From Talinum fruticosum (lineage: Eukaryota > Streptophyta > Magnoliopsida > Caryophyllales > Talinaceae): 64,000 bases of DNA. The notes under the pieces are model-generated. The model had not been told where the DNA came from and did no database searches. It saw only the letters and a list, made by a program, of their open reading frames with translations. The DNA is taken from contig JAITYX010000062.1 in NCBI GenBank assembly GCA_021018815.1, forward strand, positions 3,191,501 through 3,255,500, in the 5' to 3' direction. This document shows positions 31,101 through 43,500 of this stretch, piece after piece. The first letter of the stretch is position 1. Each line of letters begins with the position of its first letter. A program made the position numbers and the translations under genes.

Positions 31101-33429
31101 ATTAGGTTGCCTGTTCGGGACAACATGTGTGCCACAAATCTGATTGGGAAACTTTACTAGACAAATCATAACTAACTAGTGGCTTATATACCCATCTAAT
31201 ATTCTGTACCCTAGCAATCCACAACATCGACAACATATAGAGACCATCAGTAAAAGAAAGACAAATCTATACTCTTCACTATACACGTATAGCTCTGAAT
31301 TGCAACCAATTCATGACCAAAAGTAGGAGCCTCTAACCAAAGAGACTATACAGTCACCGAAGCAGAATCACCTTCAGTTTTGTTACACAATGTATCATTT
31401 CTAACCTTATTTGAAACCTACTTCCACATTCAACAGAGTATAATTGCATAGGCACAACTATCAATGTTCCACAACATATCCACAACTGACTAAAATATTT
31501 GAATGACTAGCTCTTTGAAACACAAATTGAAGGTTTTAGGATAAGTATAAGGATCAGAACAATCAAAATTGCAAGCACTGAAAAGAGAGGAATGAGAAAA
31601 GGGAGGATGCAGGGAACTGGTAACAAATGACATGTTAAGCTTCTTAGCCAGGCCCACATAAATCAGAAGGGCCGAAAGATTGTTGACATAGTGTATACCC
31701 TATACGAGATCTCAGAAGTTTTATAGTCAACCTTGCTGAATGAGATCAAATATTTCAAGCTATCTACTTGTTCACTAACTTGCAAACCTAATTCTATGAA
31801 ACATTTATAGTCAACCTTTAATTGTTTTTTTCTTTTTCTTTTTTTTGGGGGGTTGAAAAGCTAAACAAACTCTATGAGTGTAATGGTCCAATACTTCAAT
31901 CAACTCCTTCCAGCATAAAACCCTAATTCACTTTTTGCTCATCCCATCATTGACTTAATCTATTATCCATAGAAGTTAACATAAAACTTGAACATCAACC
32001 TTGAAGTCAAATAAGACTTAATTTGAAGAAGTCAAACAACAGAATTAAAGTCACACAAAAAAGTGCAATGAATCCATCTGTTCAAGTTTAGAAATCACAA
32101 AATTTAAATACCTTTGGAGGAGCCATTGGATATTCTTCAGGCAAAAACAACTCCAACTTGAAAACACCTCCTACAAAGTTTCAAATTAGATAATTATCAG
32201 AAGTCACAAGGAGAACAGGATTACATGGGAGAGAAATGTAAAGCATTCTAGGCATAGCCAAAAAGCACCATGAGGATAGACAATCCACCAAATTCTTTTT
32301 TTTTCAAACTCTGGCCATGTAAACTACTAACTGATCTATTAAATGAAATATTCAATAGAAATTGTATGCCAGACTATCTTGGGAGGCTGCTGGAGGCAAA
32401 GGGATATTAGAGAAGTGACTGGGAGACTCTTCGAATTACCAATCGATTTTGCCTTGACATTTTGTGCCTTTTCTTTTACAAGGATGTCCTCCTTGTATCT
32501 ATTTATTTGACAAATACCAAAATATCTCTCCATAATGTCACATTTGAGATTATATCAAATAAATTATTTTTCATATATGTTGGATTTATTGGATCACACA
32601 AACAAAATATAGCTTCATTCCGGCTCCCACAGCAATCAGCCCCCAGACATCCACACAAAAACAATTGAGTGGGGGACAAATCATTGCAAGAAGCAGAGCA
32701 ATCTGATCATCTATATACTTCTAAACTGTTTGTCTACTCTATTCCCACGTCTCAGCAAGAAAATTAAATACAAATATGAATCAAACTTCAAGTACCTTAT
32801 TATATTTAAACAAAAAGTAATCACAAACGTCAGAAATTTGAATCACAAATCCCATCCCAGTTCCAATCACAAAATGTTTAACACCCAGAAACAATACCCG
32901 CAAGACAATAAAGACTAGAAACAACATCAAATAGGTGACCCACCAAATACGCTAATAAAACCTCCAAAAACAAATGGCAAAAAAACTGAAAATATTCACC
33001 TTCATAAGGAGATTGAGAAGGACCCAGAATCATGACGTTGAAGTAGCGCATATTATCCTCAGATGGAGAAGCACTAATCCCAGGGGCTGCATCAACAGTT
33101 CCAACTTATTAGGACTTCAAAACATAAACCCACAAGTGAAACTACAGTTAAGAGTTAACTAATCCCCAAATTGCAAAATCACTGAATTAAAGGCTGCGAG
33201 AAGAAAAGGGATTCAAACCTGGCTCGCTCAGAAGACGCTGCGTCTCCTGTTGAATGAATCAAATAAGAAAATGAGCAAAATAATCGATCTTAGCACAAGA
33301 GTTACCCAAAGAAAAAAAGGAAGTAACCGACGACATCAAGGTAAAGAGTGAGAGAAAGGGATCAAAGACAGTGAGAAGGGAATGAAAGATGACCTTGATT
33401 ATCCTTCGAGGGAGATTGCTGTTCGCCAT
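25156..33429 (-). CDS. UBC35: UBC13-type ubiquitin-conjugating enzyme E2 (UBC35/UBC36)
   Basis: E2 that, with a UEV1/MMS2 partner, builds K63-linked ubiquitin chains; in plants it acts in DNA-damage tolerance, iron and auxin responses and immunity. Eight exons: 33429-33394, 33246-33219, 33086-33000, 32170-32112, 27250-27209, 27120-27047, 25676-25579, 25193-25156 (TGA). Phases join exactly into 153 residues, the length of Arabidopsis UBC35/36. Seen: start [37 protein letters not shown], and catalytic Cys89 in GRICLDIL, ending YATGA. Intron 4 (27251-32111) is 4.9 kb and swollen by transposons; intron 6 (25677-27046) also contains a transposon. No defect is seen in the coding exons. The last exon is only 38 nt and was placed by phase and the WTRLYATGA match. 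Confidence 0.97.
25832..26885. mobile_element. non-autonomous transposon in E2 intron 6 (copy B)
   Basis: It starts ggccctgttttgcaaagagc and is similar over long stretches to 16622-18202, including the shared closing block near acgctacttttaaatgtgat and tttggttacttaagagtttt. It is about 0.5 kb shorter than copy A. No coding capacity. The right boundary is approximate. Confidence 0.65.
28127..28905. mobile_element. Stowaway-like MITE split by a hAT-like MITE
   Basis: The left half starts ctccctgagttccaaaaata after a TA. The right half ends with acaatcaattttgaacagat and ggaataa before TA. The two halves make one normal-sized Stowaway-like element once the 510-bp insertion at 28297-28806 is removed. 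It lies in E2 intron 4. Confidence 0.65.
28297..28806. mobile_element. hAT-like MITE, 510 bp (copy 1)
   Basis: The ends are cttagtttgaaaag and ctttttaaactaag, inverted repeats with one mismatch. It is exactly as long as, and similar throughout to, the element at 29244-29753. The flanking 8-mers atcactga and attgttgg differ only by transitions, as an aged 8-bp target duplication would. Confidence 0.8.
29244..29753. mobile_element. hAT-like MITE, 510 bp (copy 2)
   Basis: It is bounded by a perfect 8-bp duplication, actttgac, at 29236-29243 and 29754-29761. The ends cttagtttacaaaag and gctttttcaactaag are inverted. An 8-bp duplication and short inverted repeats are the hAT signature. The interior has runs of gaggcgc/gcgcacc but no transposase. 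It lies in the same intron and orientation as copy 1. Confidence 0.9.
30056..30575. repeat. degenerate ggttcgggt minisatellite
   Basis: About 500 bases built from short variants of ggttcgggt, ttcggttcgg and tcggatcg. The density is strand-biased: G/T on the plus strand, hence C/A in the E2 transcript. It lies in E2 intron 4. An open frame across it (Gly/Ser/Phe/Val-rich) is a by-product of the repeat. Confidence 0.85.
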
Positions 33430-33529
33430 GAGCGAGCGAGAGAGAGGAGAGAGAGAGGGCGATCGAACGAGGAATGAATCAGTACGACGGAGCGGAATAG
33501 AACTAGGATCTAGAAAGAGAGAAGAGGGT

Positions 33530-34029
33530 TTTTATCACTATACTTTTAGTATTTTTTATGTTATTAAAAAGCTATTACCTATTACAAACCCCAATGTCCT
33601 ATCAAAAAAATTAAAAAAAAAACAAGAGTTGTTAAATACTCATGTCTTTATCAGCTTTTATTTTCAAATATTTAAAGTTATAAAAGAATATTTAAAAATA
33701 TATAATTTTTAACAAATTTATCTAAAAAAATCAAGTTGTCCTTTTGAAAGAAAAAAATTATTAATAATAAAATTGGTAAATTAGTCGTTAATACGTAATT
33801 AGAATTATAAAGTAATAAATATTGTGAAACGAAAAAAAATTAGTTAAAATGACATGTATTTTGAAATGAATAGCCGGATCTATCACTTCATAATTTCAAA
33901 CACATATTAATCACTAATATACTAATTTTTTATCATAATTGCTTTTTTCCTCTACTGTTTTTATTGACTTTGTTAATTTTCAATTAAACCTATTTTATCA
34001 CTATTTCCTCACAAGTTAAGAACTGAAAA
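33530..34029. other. E2 upstream region with inverted MITE remnant
   Basis: The E2 5' UTR and promoter should lie just right of 33429, where a GA-rich leader is visible. From about 33720 to 33876 the sequence matches the reverse complement of the ctccgtttcacaatac MITE family. The rest is AT-rich. Confidence 0.45.
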
Positions 34030-34030
34030 A

Positions 34031-34510
34031 TATTGTAAAACTATGGAGTATTCAAGTTAGCGCCGACAAAATTTCATTCGACTCGATGACCCTAATTTAT
34101 CCGACTCGAAAAAATCGGGATTAGGTATAACTTTTTGTCCGAATTTTAAATTCAAATATAAATTTTTTATACTTCTATTATCCGAACATAATTTTAATCC
34201 GAATTTATATTTGTCCGAATTGTACAAATCTTATCATAAATTTTATATTTCATCAATATTTCCTTACAATTGAAGGACTAACAAATATTGTAAAACTATG
34301 GAGTATTCAAGTTAGCGCTAGCAAAATTTCGTCCAACTCAATTATCCGAATTTGTCCGACTCGAAAAAATCGGGTGCGATTATGACTTTTATTCCGAATT
34401 TTAAATTCGGATATAAAATTTTCATATTTCTATTGTCCAAACCTAATTTTAAGCCAAATTTATACTTGTTCGAATTGTCCGACCCGAAAAGATCCATATC
34501 GAACCAACAA
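34031..34510. repeat. tandem duplication, about 255-bp unit
   Basis: tattgtaaaactatggagta starts at 34031 and again at 34286. The following 220 bases (ttcaagttagcgc, tccgactcgaaaaaatcggg, ttttaaattc) are repeated with moderate divergence. A short third start is hinted at near 34552. Confidence 0.85.
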
Positions 34511-34938
34511 CTTCGTCCGATAACCGATCCGAACCCGAATTTCTGCGAGCGCTAATTCAAGTATTCATGTTGGGGGAGAATGAAGTAAATTAAACATTTC
34601 CCTTCATAATTATAAGTTTATAACCTTTGCTATATTTAATTTCTATTTTTTTATTTTTGAGATTTATATTTAAAGTTATAAGTCATATACATCATCACAT
34701 ATTGGCAATTTTAGGTGTTTTTAAAAAATGAAAAAGGTTTTCTGTATTTCACATAAGTAAGATATATCGAATGTGTATTATCAAATTCATTTTAATTTCA
34801 ACTTTTAGTATGTTAGTTAAAGAAATATTCTCAATGAATTTAAAGAAATAAGCTCACGGAAAATATTTAGTTTTTAGAATTATTCAAACCAATTCATATC
34901 TTTCTGTTTGTTTGATATAAAAAAATTATTCCTGAATA

Positions 34939-35112
34939 GCCCTGCTTTATTTAACTTTAACTTACAATCTTAAAACTCGTTACACGTTTTATAACTAATT
35001 TTACAACTATTTGACAACTCCTTCCAACTACTTATAACTCCTTACACCTCCTCACAACTTTTTACAATTTTTTACAACATTACAACTCCTTATAATTAAA
35101 TAAAATAAGACC
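34939..35112. mobile_element. small MITE, about 174 bp
   Basis: It starts gccctgctttatttaac, ends aaataaaataagacc, and its interior is made of tacaactcctta-type repeats. It belongs to the family at 14015-14172 and 49761-49910. The left end has lost one G, and its flanking trinucleotides no longer match exactly. Confidence 0.7.
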
Positions 35113-35168
35113 TTATAATATAATTTTATGGAACATGTGCATTTCGATAAATTACGCTCTTACATTTA

Positions 35169-35985
35169 GGCCACATTTAGTATGCAAAAGTGGAATGGAA
35201 TGGAATAAAGGAATGATACCTGAGGGGTTAGGTATGGAACTTGAATATTCTCTTCAAGTGTTTGGTAGAGAACAGGAATGGAATCAAGATCCAGTTCTTG
35301 TTGTTTGGTTGTTAATCAAGGGATAAAATTAAAATTATTTTATTTTTTAAATTATTTTATATCGTTGTAAATTATTATTATTATTATTATTAAATAATAT
35401 TACTTATTATTATTATTATGGTCGTTATCATCATCATCATCATTTGATTTAATACAAGTTAAAGCTCATTAGTATATTTGTTGATATTTGAGTCTTGTAT
35501 TTATTTAATTTTTTAATTAACTATGTTGTAATTTTTTCCATAATTAACAAATTTTATTTATAATTTTTAGTAAACCTATTTTCAAACAATAATGTTCTAT
35601 CAAACAATATGAAAAAAATATATATATAATAAATAAATAAATAAATAATAATTAAAAAACAACAACAAAATAAATACCCTAACCTAATAACATAAATAAT
35701 AATAATAACCATAGTAATAACAACAACAACAACAACAACAACAACAATAATAATAATAATATAGTAAATAGACTATTTTTTTTTAATAATTATAAACCGA
35801 TTCCTGAGGGATTGAGAATTGATCCCCTCCAATTTATGGGGGTTCAAATTCCCTTGTTTTGAGGAGAATTTAAAACCTGTAAATTTCAAGTTCCACCTTC
35901 AAAATACCCAACCAAACAATTGAAAAAGAAACTTGAAACTAGAGGAATCAAGTTTTGTTCCAATTTTACCCAACCAAACAGGGCC
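35169..35985. mobile_element. Tourist/PIF-Harbinger-like MITE, 817 bp
   Basis: It is flanked by TTA on both sides (35166-35168, 35986-35988), the Harbinger-type duplication. The ends ggccacatttagt and accaaacagggcc are imperfect inverted repeats. The interior contains (TTA)n and (CAA)n(TAA)n microsatellites and no coding region. Confidence 0.8.
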
Positions 35986-36836
35986 TTACTTTTCCATGAT
36001 ATGCAACTCACTCGCCCCAAAAAAAAAAAAAAAACTTCAAATAAAGGCAAACTCCTTTTTTTCTTTTTTGGAAGGGAAGGTTCGGCACATAACACCATAC
36101 ATTGCATTTTGCAGAATTTAGATTTTTAATTTTTCTTCAAAGTAATATTTATCAAAAAGAAATTTATTTTTCATTTTTAATTTTTCTTTTAGAAAAAAAT
36201 TAATACTCACCATTATACCCCTGGCAAACATTACCCAACTTGATAGCCGAATCCAAACGTGCTAAAAAAAATTAGGGCCTAGACAAGATTTTATAACTCA
36301 AACCTATTTGGATTAAACTTTGAAGGTTTTCACATGAGATTTCTACTCATCTATTTTTTTATTGGCATTTTATCGTTTAATAAGTATAAAACCATCAAAT
36401 TTAATTTAAAAGAGTAAAACTCAATATATTTTTCATCTCTTTTAGACTTTTCATATCTTTCCTCCCTCACAAGTCACTATTGTAGTTATCATTAAATATT
36501 TTACCATTAGAAATTAGGTGTCTTGATATCTATGTAATTTTACTCTATAAAAAATATATTGTTTTACTATCAAATAGAGAAATTCAATATATTATATCAT
36601 TTTTATCAAAAATTTTTTTTTTAATGCTTATAATCTTGTAGGAAAAGAAAATTATTAAAAGTCGTTTATAACCTCGTTAGATTGACCCGAGCTCAAAATT
36701 TTAGGGTTAAAATTTAGCACTTTTAAATATGGACCCGAAATTTAATTGACCCATATTTTATCTGCGCCACTTGAATTGACAGTCTACTCGCCACTTAGTA
36801 TTTATAAGTAATATTTATTCTATAAAAAAAAATAAT
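35986..36836. other. AT-rich spacer, nothing recognised
   Basis: Low-complexity and poly-A/T sequence. Short open frames near 35920-36130 are produced by A-rich runs. No gene or element is supported. Confidence 0.4.
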
Positions 36837-37238
36837 GGGGGTGTTTGATTGACAACCTTTTTGTGGGAGAAAGAGTTGCTTGGATGAGTTTAACTGTCTT
36901 GATCAAGTTAAATAGTTAAATGGGTGTTTGGTAAACCGTTGTTTGAAATAGTTGTTTGACTCCAAACAACTCTTTTTCAAATAGCTATTCTCATTAGATA
37001 GATAATGAATATAAATTTTATTAAAAAGTAAGAAAACAAAGTTTATAGATGAAGATAATTTATATACATAACATAAATATAATTTACCAAACATATATTT
37101 CCTCAAACAGTTGATTTGACCAAATATATTTTTTAAAAAATAATTAATTCAAACAGTTAATGTAAAAAGTTAGTTCAAACAACTAATACAAATAGTTAAC
37201 AGTTAACAACTAACAATTATTTGCCAAAAAACAGGGTC
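36837..37238. mobile_element. MITE-like element, about 400 bp
   Basis: It starts gggggtgtttgattgacaac and ends ttgccaaaaaacagggtc, an imperfect inverted pair of the common gtgtttgg-type terminus. The interior is rich in inverted aacaactaa/ttagttgtt words. The target duplication is unclear. Confidence 0.5.
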
Positions 37239-38589
37239 AATATGTATCGTTCATGGAAAATTTGGTCTTTTAACCAAATTAGACTTTATAACATGGATAG
37301 TTTAATATTGTATTTAAAGATGTATATGGGCTAAATAGGATATTTGATGGGGTAGCATGCTTGATTATAAATAAATTCTAGTAATTTCTACGAGGGAGGG
37401 TGTGGGGAATCAAAATGTCCCTCTTTGTCTATGAAACAAGGACACAAAATGACGACTTTCCTTTTTATTAATGTCATGACTCATGAGGTTCATGATCATG
37501 GAAAAATAGATTTATCATTAAATGGAACAACCCTTCACCTAAAAAGAGGACAACTTAATATCTATCATTTATTGAGCTGTTCTTCTGCACTCACATATGT
37601 ATAATTTTAAAATAAATTAATTTTTGACGAAAATATTTTACACATATTAATAACTTAATTGTATAAATCAAATAATAAACAACAACAACAATAATAATAA
37701 TAATAACAATAATACTCCTTCCGTTTCACAATACATGTCAATTTAATTAATTTTTTCGTTTCACAATATTTGTTACTTTACAATCTCAATGGCATATTAA
37801 TTACTAATTTACCAATTTTGTCTTTATTAATTGCTTTGTTTCTCTTCTTTTTTCAGTGATTTTCTTATTTTCAATAAAGTATAGGGGCAACTTGTCTTTT
37901 AACTTAAAATTTGTCACAAATTTTGTGTTTTCTTAATATAAACAGATGGAATAATTAGTACTGAAGACTACTACTACTACTACTAGTAGTAGTAGCAGCA
38001 ACAACAGCAGCAATGAAAGTACACTAATTTGGTACAGATTTATGGAACAAAATGATTTATACATGAAAAAAAGTTAAATTATAGTTAAATTCAAATAAGA
38101 TAATTTGATCTATATAAATAAGATTCACATTTAATTTTTATAAAAATATATGTGGTTTAAGTGAGTTGGTTGATTGGAGTTGTTTTTTACTGACTGCAAC
38201 CACTCGTCTCTCTATCATCAATTTGTTCATTTTTTCCCTTTCTCACATGCGTGTCTATGACACAAACTCAAAAGATATTAACTTTTTTTTTTTTTTTTAT
38301 GAAAAGGGCAAGCACTTCATTTGTTTTCCGTATTATCTGAAATAGGTATGTATAAAAGATAGAGATCTTAAAGAAGGAGTCACCTTCTATTAAGATTCCC
38401 TAACTTTAAGCCTCAAATAGATTTATCTACACAAAATTGTTCCCAATTCCTACATTTAACATTATGTAAAGTTAGGAAATCAAATTTATCTTGATCACAT
38501 CTGTAATCTTCCTAGAGATCTTCTTATATCAGAGTTACTTCGTTAAAATATAACCTCATTTCTATCCCTTCATATCTAGTTCAAAATTA
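37239..38589. other. spacer with a Stowaway-like MITE and microsatellites
   Basis: About 37711-37955 starts ctccttccgtttcacaatac and ends with gatggaataattagta; it is the best copy of a MITE family that recurs in this window. An (ACT)n(AGT)n palindromic microsatellite at about 37970-37995 follows directly. No genes seen. Confidence 0.55.
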
Positions 38590-38599
38590 CTGCACTAGC

Positions 38600-39545
38600 A
38601 CACTTTAATATCGTGCCAAATGCTTCTTTTTTTCTTAGTGTGCAACATCCATCTATGTCATTGTATTAATGATTGAGATTCATGGTAATTTTGGATCCAT
38701 CTAACACCCTCCCCTCCTAAGTGCTCTTTTATGTCACATTCATAAAACAAATGCTTAATGGTTTCATCTAATAACCTTGCACACAAGGCACAAGATTGTA
38801 CTACATGGGGGATGAACCTTGCTAGCTTATTATGTCTTGTTGGTATTTTGATATAGATCAACAACCGTAGTATAAAGTTGTGCTTAGGGATATACGTACT
38901 TGCTCCACCTTTGCTTTGGTATTTTCCCATTAACCATTTATATGTTGTTGTTGCGTCAAATTTCCCTTCAGTAGCACCTAATCTGTTTATTAAGGGACCA
39001 ATTCTCACCCTTAATTGACACATTTTTCTCCAATACCAACAAATATCTTTGTCATGCTGAAAATTCCAAACATCTTGCTCCTTTAAAGGCAGGTTCGACT
39101 TTACATGAAAAACAACATCTATTTATGTTTGATATTTGTTTATGTTCTTTTTGTTTGTTTATATTGGTTTATGTTTGTTTCGTTCTTTTATATTTGTTTG
39201 TGTTCGATTATGTCATTTATATTCGATTGTTTATGTTCGTTTTTACTCTTTTATGTTCATTTATATTCGTTTATGTTTATATTTACGTTTATGTGTGTTT
39301 TGTATGTAAGTTCGAATAAGCCCTAAGTAGTGTAAGTTGATTCATTTTTATCCAAAAGAAGTCTTTTTACAAAGAGTTCCAACTCTTATATTCTTAAACC
39401 CCAGTCCTCCACAATGCTTTAGGTCTGCAGATGCTTTCCCATGTCACTAGAGTTTCTTTTATAAGTGTCACTGGAGCTCCATAAAAAGTGTCTGCAAATT
39501 TGTTCCACACTTGGATAAAAATAAATAGATGCCCAGAATTTGATG
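38600..39545 (-). pseudogene. LINE (non-LTR retrotransposon) remnant, split by a repeat
   Basis: Minus-strand fragments of a plant L1-type reverse transcriptase ORF. At 39545-39350 a downstream RT block reads GAPVTLIKETLVTWESICRP, with stops. At 39075-38650 lies the zf-RVT zinc-binding domain: PKHNFILRL, then CALCARLLDETIKHLFYECD with the expected Cys/His spacing. Between them (about 39105-39320) sits a tttatgttcg minisatellite. Both RT and endonuclease parts upstream are missing, so the element is dead. Confidence 0.8.
39105..39320. repeat. tttatgttcgttta-type minisatellite inside the LINE remnant
   Basis: About 200 bases made of variants of ttatgttcg/tttgttta. They give two overlapping Phe/Val/Tyr/Cys-rich open frames that should not be read as membrane proteins. 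Confidence 0.75.
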
Positions 39546-40551
39546 TTATTGTCTTCCTTGTCATCTTATCAATAAGAAGTTGATGTTATTTTTAGGAAAA
39601 AGAGATATAATAATTGACCTTCTTTTTTTCCTTGAAAAAGGTAGGCCATGAATATAGATTTGACGTGGAAAAATTTTTAAAAAATTGTTTTCATTCATAC
39701 GAAATATAACCCAATTTTCCACAAAATTCTAATAAAATGATTAAGTGATAATTAAAAGTACCTCATCGATTCACGAAGAGCCAAAAAAAAAAAAAAAAAA
39801 AAGAAGAAGAAAAGAAAAGAGCAACGAGAGATAAAAGAAAAAGAAAAAGAAATATGGGATAGAGACTTGCACGTTGAAAGTCCATGGTAAGGAAGTGAAG
39901 AAGGTGACATGAGAGAGAAGATAAAGAGGGCAAACAATTTAACTTTGAAAGATGATGTCACAAGAAGCTAATGGTAAAAAGTAATAACTAATATTAATGC
40001 TATTCTTTGACGATTTTTGTCTACGAGGAGGACTATGATAAAGGTTGAGTAAATGAATCATATCTAAATGACTAGGTTCCAAGACTAAATTCAATTTTAG
40101 ATGCTATCATCATCCCTTATTTAAATTTCATGAAAATGACACGTGACGTTTTAAGATTCCAAATTAGAGTTAACATGACCATACTCATATTAAAGGGTTT
40201 TTTGTCCAATATAATAATCATATCAACTCGTCAGTTTTTCGAAAAATTGGTGAGTTTCCATGCCCATATATGAGTGTCAAATGTTTTACATAATGCAAAG
40301 GTACCCTAGAATCTTCATCATTACTAGGTTAGTGGGGAGTAAAGACCGAGTTTTCAAGATTTTGACAGGCCAACTACTAAGGCTCAAATGCTGCCCTCAA
40401 CAAAAGGGATTCCACTTATAAATAGTCAAAGCAATACAGTTCACATGAATTCCCACCTTTTGATGCCCAAGAAATTAATCTCAAGGTACAATACAAGAGT
40501 CCCTCAATACCGCATCTTGCTTTGGACAAAAAGGTAATCAATCATTAGAAT
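39546..40551. other. spacer and 3' flank of the HAD/flavokinase-like gene
   Basis: It contains a poly(A)/(AAG) run at about 39780-39850. The composition becomes more balanced toward 40400, which probably represents the 3' UTR of the next minus-strand gene. No separate gene seen. Confidence 0.45.
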
Positions 40552-43500
40552 TCACAAGCCATTGGGTTCAGGACGTCCGAACATAGGCAGTTCTAAAGCA
40601 GATTTGGCAATAGATATGTCGTCTTTGCTTATTTCCAAGTCCAAATGCCCATCTCCCTGCATTAAGAGAACCGCAAATTAAAGATTAACGAACAAGAATT
40701 GGAAGAAAGCAATATCTTCTTCAATATCGTGTTGCCATGAAATGCAGTAACATGACACGAACAGATACTCTGAAATCCCCATCTACTAAAGACAGGTAGG
40801 GGGTATCAAATATATATGGTTTTAATCTTACAACTGAAGAGTTGCAAGAAGATCCTCTCACACCAAAACAAAATAAAAAGAGGTATTGACTGCCTCCTAT
40901 CCTGGATATACTAACTCGGGCATAATTACCTTGTTGAATCCTCGAATGTAGCCAACAAGCACAAGGTCAATGTGTTCAGCAGATTTCTGGTCTACACTTT
41001 CATCAATACTACATAGTCGCTGCAGAAGGCATGATCAGCACATAAATTTCTTTTATTTGTAATAGGAAACAGTAAAAACATATTTTCACAGGGATCATGA
41101 ATTCCCTGCTCCAAGATATGAAAATGCAGTTGCACTGTAGCTTAAACCACACTTTTCAGCACCATTTAGATTCTAAGAGCCATAAATTTGCCACAGCTTC
41201 AGTTGAGCTAGTTAGGGTATACCAGCTAGTTTAGTATGATGGTTACCTGAGTTCTAACCCAATTTTGTGCTGTATCTGAGTTTTTACTCCCTCTATACAG
41301 AAAGGAAAACGGGGAGAAACCAATTCCAAATTTAGATTCATAAGAATGCAAAGATTTTTAAAAACTGAATTCTTATACCCAGGCTCTACAACTAACTATC
41401 CCAGTTCTACTGAATTATAATTCCAAATCTCAATCTGGAAATATGGTTTGCTGGATAATTATACTTGGCAGAATGCAATCATAAGCCCTAAAGATCTTCC
41501 ACAAAATATGACAAAAGCAAAGCGTCATAACTCTCTCAATATACCAAGTTACTGCACATAGTATTTGTAGTTATGATTTTTGGATTTTCATAAGCTGAAC
41601 ACTGGGGGTGTTCAGAAAAAAGCAATCCAACCTTTAAAAATAACCTGCACTGCTCTGACCTTTGGACATATTTATTGTCAATAATCTGCACTTTTAGAAA
41701 AACTAGCTAACGGTGAGCTGGAATGGGCATGCTGGGGCCTAGTTTTTCCATGTTACAGATATTGACTATAAATAGGTCCAAAGTTTTCAAGCCCCCACAG
41801 TTACGATTATTAAAATCCAAAAATCCATAATTAATTCACAAACACTAATACTGAGGCAAATAAAACACAAGAAAAATACAAAAATACAAAAGAGAGTAAT
41901 TTTTCTGGGTTATGGTACTCACTACTTTTCTTGAGGTTGTAGGTGGTAATTCCCGTGCAATGCTTACCACAACTTTCAAGTCCCTAAGAATGCTCACTTT
42001 AGCCCAACCAAAGAAAACCCCACAAGCTTGATCAAGAAGAACATTTGGACTGTCATCTTCCTCTGCATCAGGAAAGATGATGTATCTAAGCACAAACAAG
42101 CATTTCTTACCAAAGATAAAGGGTCATGAGCATATGAAGCCTTCTTTAATCAATTAAGAGAATGCAATTTGACTGGGGATCAGCAACAACTAACCCCAAA
42201 AGATAGGCGGCATGTTCTCACTTGAATCTATATATGCATGTTTAGGATTCACAAAAAAGAACCCAACTCTATACCTGGAGAGTCAGCAAGAAATCCATCA
42301 ACAAATTGGCCTCCAAAAAAATAGGATCAACTGGCAATGCTCTGTCCACCCCTGTAATCATTAGACTAAAACGTCACCTAAACACAACATGGGCATATTT
42401 GCCAAACAGTAGGAATGGAACCTCATCTTCAGGAAAACATACAGTCATCAAAAGGAGGCAGTCCCCACAATTCAGGACGGAACTCTAGCAGTGAATGAAG
42501 AACAAGATCTGCCCACTCAGCAGAATCAGCCTCTGATTTAGACGGAACAACTACTACCTTCATTCCAGCAGCTTTTGCAGCTTTAACACCTATCCTGTCA
42601 GACCCATTGAAAAAACATGAAGTAATATGAGGACATAGAAAAAGACATGTAAAGCACGTCAACGTCAGTTTGCGAAAGACATGCCATGATCTCTAGTATG
42701 GAGTAGAAAAACACAGCTGTATGAATAAATGATTTTGATTAATCATCTGCAATCAAGCCATTCAGTGGTGTGCGTATAACTACTGTCCATTTTTAACATG
42801 GAGCAGAGTTACTGTTCAGAAATTTCGTCTTTGTATTATACAATAGTCCTATCAAATGTCTCAGTGAACTGCTCTTTGCTTCTTATTTGGTGTGAAATGT
42901 GAAGTAACAAATAACAAGCTAATCATTCCCTTTAAGGGTCTAACAGGCACAAACTTTATGTACAAAATGGCAAGCCCCTCAAGATATCGCTGTCCTCCCC
43001 CCCAAAAAAAAAAAAAAAACAAAAGAGACCTCCAAAAAAATTGATATTCATTGCTGAATATTGTGGGAATCAAGGTAATTGCACGGTGTACCATGTAAAC
43101 CAAGCGCGATGTGTACAAGTACCACCAGTCAATACACATGATAGTGCCTCCTTTAAATGCGTCTTCTATAATATCTTCACTGAGATACATGCGTCTTCTA
43201 TAAATTATAACCGAATAATATTTTACTTGCTTCAAGGGAGATAGAAAAAGGAGCAGGGAAGAAGGGTTCATCTCTTGTATTGAGAAACTTGGCAACTATC
43301 CAACGACGATCTATTCAGCAGGGTGAGCATAATTAACAAGATTGATCTTATTGACATAATTTCAGCTGAAGCAGTACCAGCAGCAATAGTGCTTTCCCTT
43401 GGAAGTTTTGAGGGTGAGCGGAAAAGGGAAAAGAACCATAATAGTTGGTAAGGAAAAAATTAACCTCACCCCGCTCTCAAAGTCTAAGACTTAACACCAA

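Noticed and set aside
39105..39326. Two overlapping hydrophobic, membrane-like open frames
   Set aside because: Both come from the tttatgttcg repeat within a LINE remnant.
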